The position numbers and the translations under genes are program-made. Shown here in pieces: positions 5,221-6,548 of a stretch of DNA of 6,548 nucleotides. The stretch covers positions 1 to 6,548 of the forward strand of contig JAFGSO010000088.1 of the NCBI GenBank assembly GCA_016934605.1. The letters run 5' to 3'. The notes beneath the pieces are model-generated. The model ran no database searches and was not told the DNA's origin. It worked only from the letters and a program-made list of their open reading frames with translations. The stretch comes from Calditrichota bacterium (GTDB lineage Bacteria; Calditrichota; Calditrichia; RBG-13-44-9). The stretch's first letter is position 1. Each line of letters begins with the position of its first letter.

Positions 5221-6548
5221 ATGCGTTCTATTTTTTTACGAATTCTTCCAATATTGTTTCTGCCGGTTCTGGTATTTGCCCAGTCAGTGATCACAGTAAA
5301 TGATAGCTGGATAGGAACCGGCGATAACAAAACTATGACATCCAACAATATTTATTTATTGGATGGATCTGTGTTTGTGGAGGACGGAGCGGTACTGAAT
5401 ATTGAACCGGGAACGGTGATAAAGGGGAAAGAAACTCACACCACCGGTGACAATGCCAGTGCTCTGATAATCGCCCGTGGCGGGAAAATCTTTGCGAGCG
5501 GGACGCCAAGCCAGCCCATCGTTTTTACCGCCGAATCGGATGATGTGAGTGATCCCAACGACCTGACGGTTGATGACCGTGGTCTGTGGGGTGGTGTAAT
5601 TCTGCTGGGTTATGCCGAGATCAATACCACCACCGGTGTGGGACAGATCGAGGGTATTCCCTCCACCGAACCCCGCGGTGCCTACGGCGGCGGCCATGCA
5701 ACTCCCAATGATGATGACAATTCCGGTGTGCTGCGTTATGTGTCGATTCGTCACGGTGGAGCCGAGATCGGATCCGGAAACGAGATCAACGGTCTGACCA
5801 TGGGTGCTGTTGGTCGCGGAACCACGATTGAGCATATTGAGGTATTGAGTAATCTGGATGATGGATATGAGTGGTTTGGCGGGACGGTGAACTGTAAATA
5901 TCTGGTATCGGCTTTTGTGGGCGACGATGATTTTGATTATGATGAAGGCTGGCGGGGTATGGGTCAGTTCTGGTTTGCGGTGAAGGATCCGCTGTTAGGC
6001 GGTGGGCGGGTGGCCGAGCAGGACGGTGGAACCGATCCGGAAGATGGTACCCCCTATGCCATTCCGATGATTTCGAATGTGACCTACATCGGTGCCGGTG
6101 TGAATAACTTTCCGCAGGGGGACGGCGCCGAGCTGATGATATTCCGTGACAATGCGGGTGGTAAGTATTACAACAGTATTTTTACCGATTACAATGGTGC
6201 CAACGGTGGTAAGGGTATCACGGTAGAGGATTTGACGACCGGCGAGGACAGTCGGGCGCGTTTGGAAGCGGGTGATCTGAGGCTGGTGAACAATATCTGG
6301 TGGAATTTTGCAGCGGGAAACAGCCTGGCTCAGTTTGCGCCGCAGCAGTTTGTGGCCGATTCACTGGCAGCGACCGGTAATCAGATTGTAGATCCCCAGC
6401 TGAGCAGCATCAGCCGGACCAACGACGGCGGTCTGGATCCCCGTCCCAATGCGGCAGGACCGGCTGCCAGTGGTGCCGCTGCTACAGTTCCGGCCGATCC
6501 GTTCTTCAGCAATGTGGATTACTATGGCGCCTTCCATCCTACTGCTCC
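5221..6548 (+). CDS. Secreted surface protein with beta-helix-like repeats, partner of the receptor (3' end outside window)
   Basis: The frame is open from ATG 5221 to the window edge: 442 codons, no stop. Residues 1-20 are a signal peptide (MRSIFLRILPILFLPVLVFA, cleavage before Q21, no lipobox). Residues 45-105 carry beta-rich repeats typical of right-handed beta-helix-like surface proteins: VFVEDGAVLNIEPGTVIKG, IIARGGKIFASGTPSQPIVF. Next come RGLWGGVILLGYAEIN (120-135), IEGI, DDDNSGVLRYVSIRHGG (164-180), LDDGYEWFGGTVNCKYL (212-228) and DDDFDYDEGW (234-243). This motif order is recognisable in uncharacterised Bacteroidota/FCB proteins encoded beside TonB receptors, sometimes mislabelled 'multidrug transporter'. 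YYGAFHP at 434-440 resembles the end of that domain, so a short linker or sorting tail probably lies just outside. It follows the receptor by 106 nt. A role in ligand capture is inferred. From about 5400 on, GC content is much higher than in the neighbours. Confidence 0.85.
   Translation, partial: MRSIFLRILPILFLPVLVFAQSVITVNDSWIGTGDNKTMTSNNIYLLDGSVFVEDGAVLNIEPGTVIKGKETHTTGDNASALIIARGGKIFASGTPSQPIVFTAESDDVSDPNDLTVDDRGLWGGVILLGYAEINTTTGVGQIEGIPSTEPRGAYGGGHATPNDDDNSGVLRYVSIRHGGAEIGSGNEINGLTMGAVGRGTTIEHIEVLSNLDDGYEWFGGTVNCKYLVSAFVGDDDFDYDEGWRGMGQFWFAVKDPLLGGGRVAEQDGGTDPEDGTPYAIPMISNVTYIGAGVNNFPQGDGAELMIFRDNAGGKYYNSIFTDYNGANGGKGITVEDLTTGEDSRARLEAGDLRLVNNIWWNFAAGNSLAQFAPQQFVADSLAATGNQIVDPQLSSISRTNDGGLDPRPNAAGPAASGAAATVPADPFFSNVDYYGAFHPTA

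Noticed and set aside
5356..5835. 159-aa open frame on the minus strand antisense to the surface-protein gene
   Set aside because: The + strand frame has a signal peptide, a perfect SD and recognisable family motifs. The antisense frame has low-complexity, Thr/Gly-rich sequence and no SD support; it follows from GC-rich codon bias opposite it.

Overview
The window looks like a bacterial chromosome segment from the FCB superphylum (Bacteroidota, Ignavibacteria, Calditrichota, KSB1, Marinimicrobia and relatives). The evidence is a SusC-like or CarboxypepD_reg-type TonB-dependent receptor, a secreted repeat-rich surface protein of a kind common in that group, and the tail of a protein ending in a FlgD-Ig or type IX secretion-like sorting domain. 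Clear Shine-Dalgarno sequences (GGGAG, AAGGAG and a full TAAGGAGGT) argue mildly against Bacteroidota proper, which mostly lack them, and favour another FCB phylum. I cannot name the phylum.

Layout. Positions 1-129 hold the last 42 codons of an exported protein on the + strand. Positions 130-260 are the gap between two converging genes. This gap holds two opposed arrays of 7-nt-phased degenerate repeats around an AT-rich centre. Positions 261-1740 hold a compact three-gene minus-strand operon, read right to left: a CYTH-domain phosphohydrolase-like protein, a small multi-pass membrane protein, and a Cdd1 or 'pathogenicity locus' helix-hairpin-helix protein. The last two overlap by ATGA. Positions 1741-2141 are a divergent intergenic region with palindromes and an 11-nt repeat near both gene starts. 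Positions 2142-5114 encode a complete TonB-dependent outer-membrane receptor of 990 aa. From 5221 to the window end runs a secreted protein with a perfect Shine-Dalgarno, cut off by the window edge at residue 442.

Working together. The receptor and the following surface protein are probably one expression unit making a two-part cell-surface system, with the surface protein capturing or processing something that the receptor imports. The ligand cannot be read from the sequence. A hairpin spans the receptor stop codon, and the second gene has a much stronger ribosome binding site, so the surface protein may be made in excess. The CYTH operon is probably an unrelated housekeeping or signalling unit; its members fit known families, but their joint role is unknown. 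No rRNA, tRNA, CRISPR array, insertion sequence or phage gene was seen.
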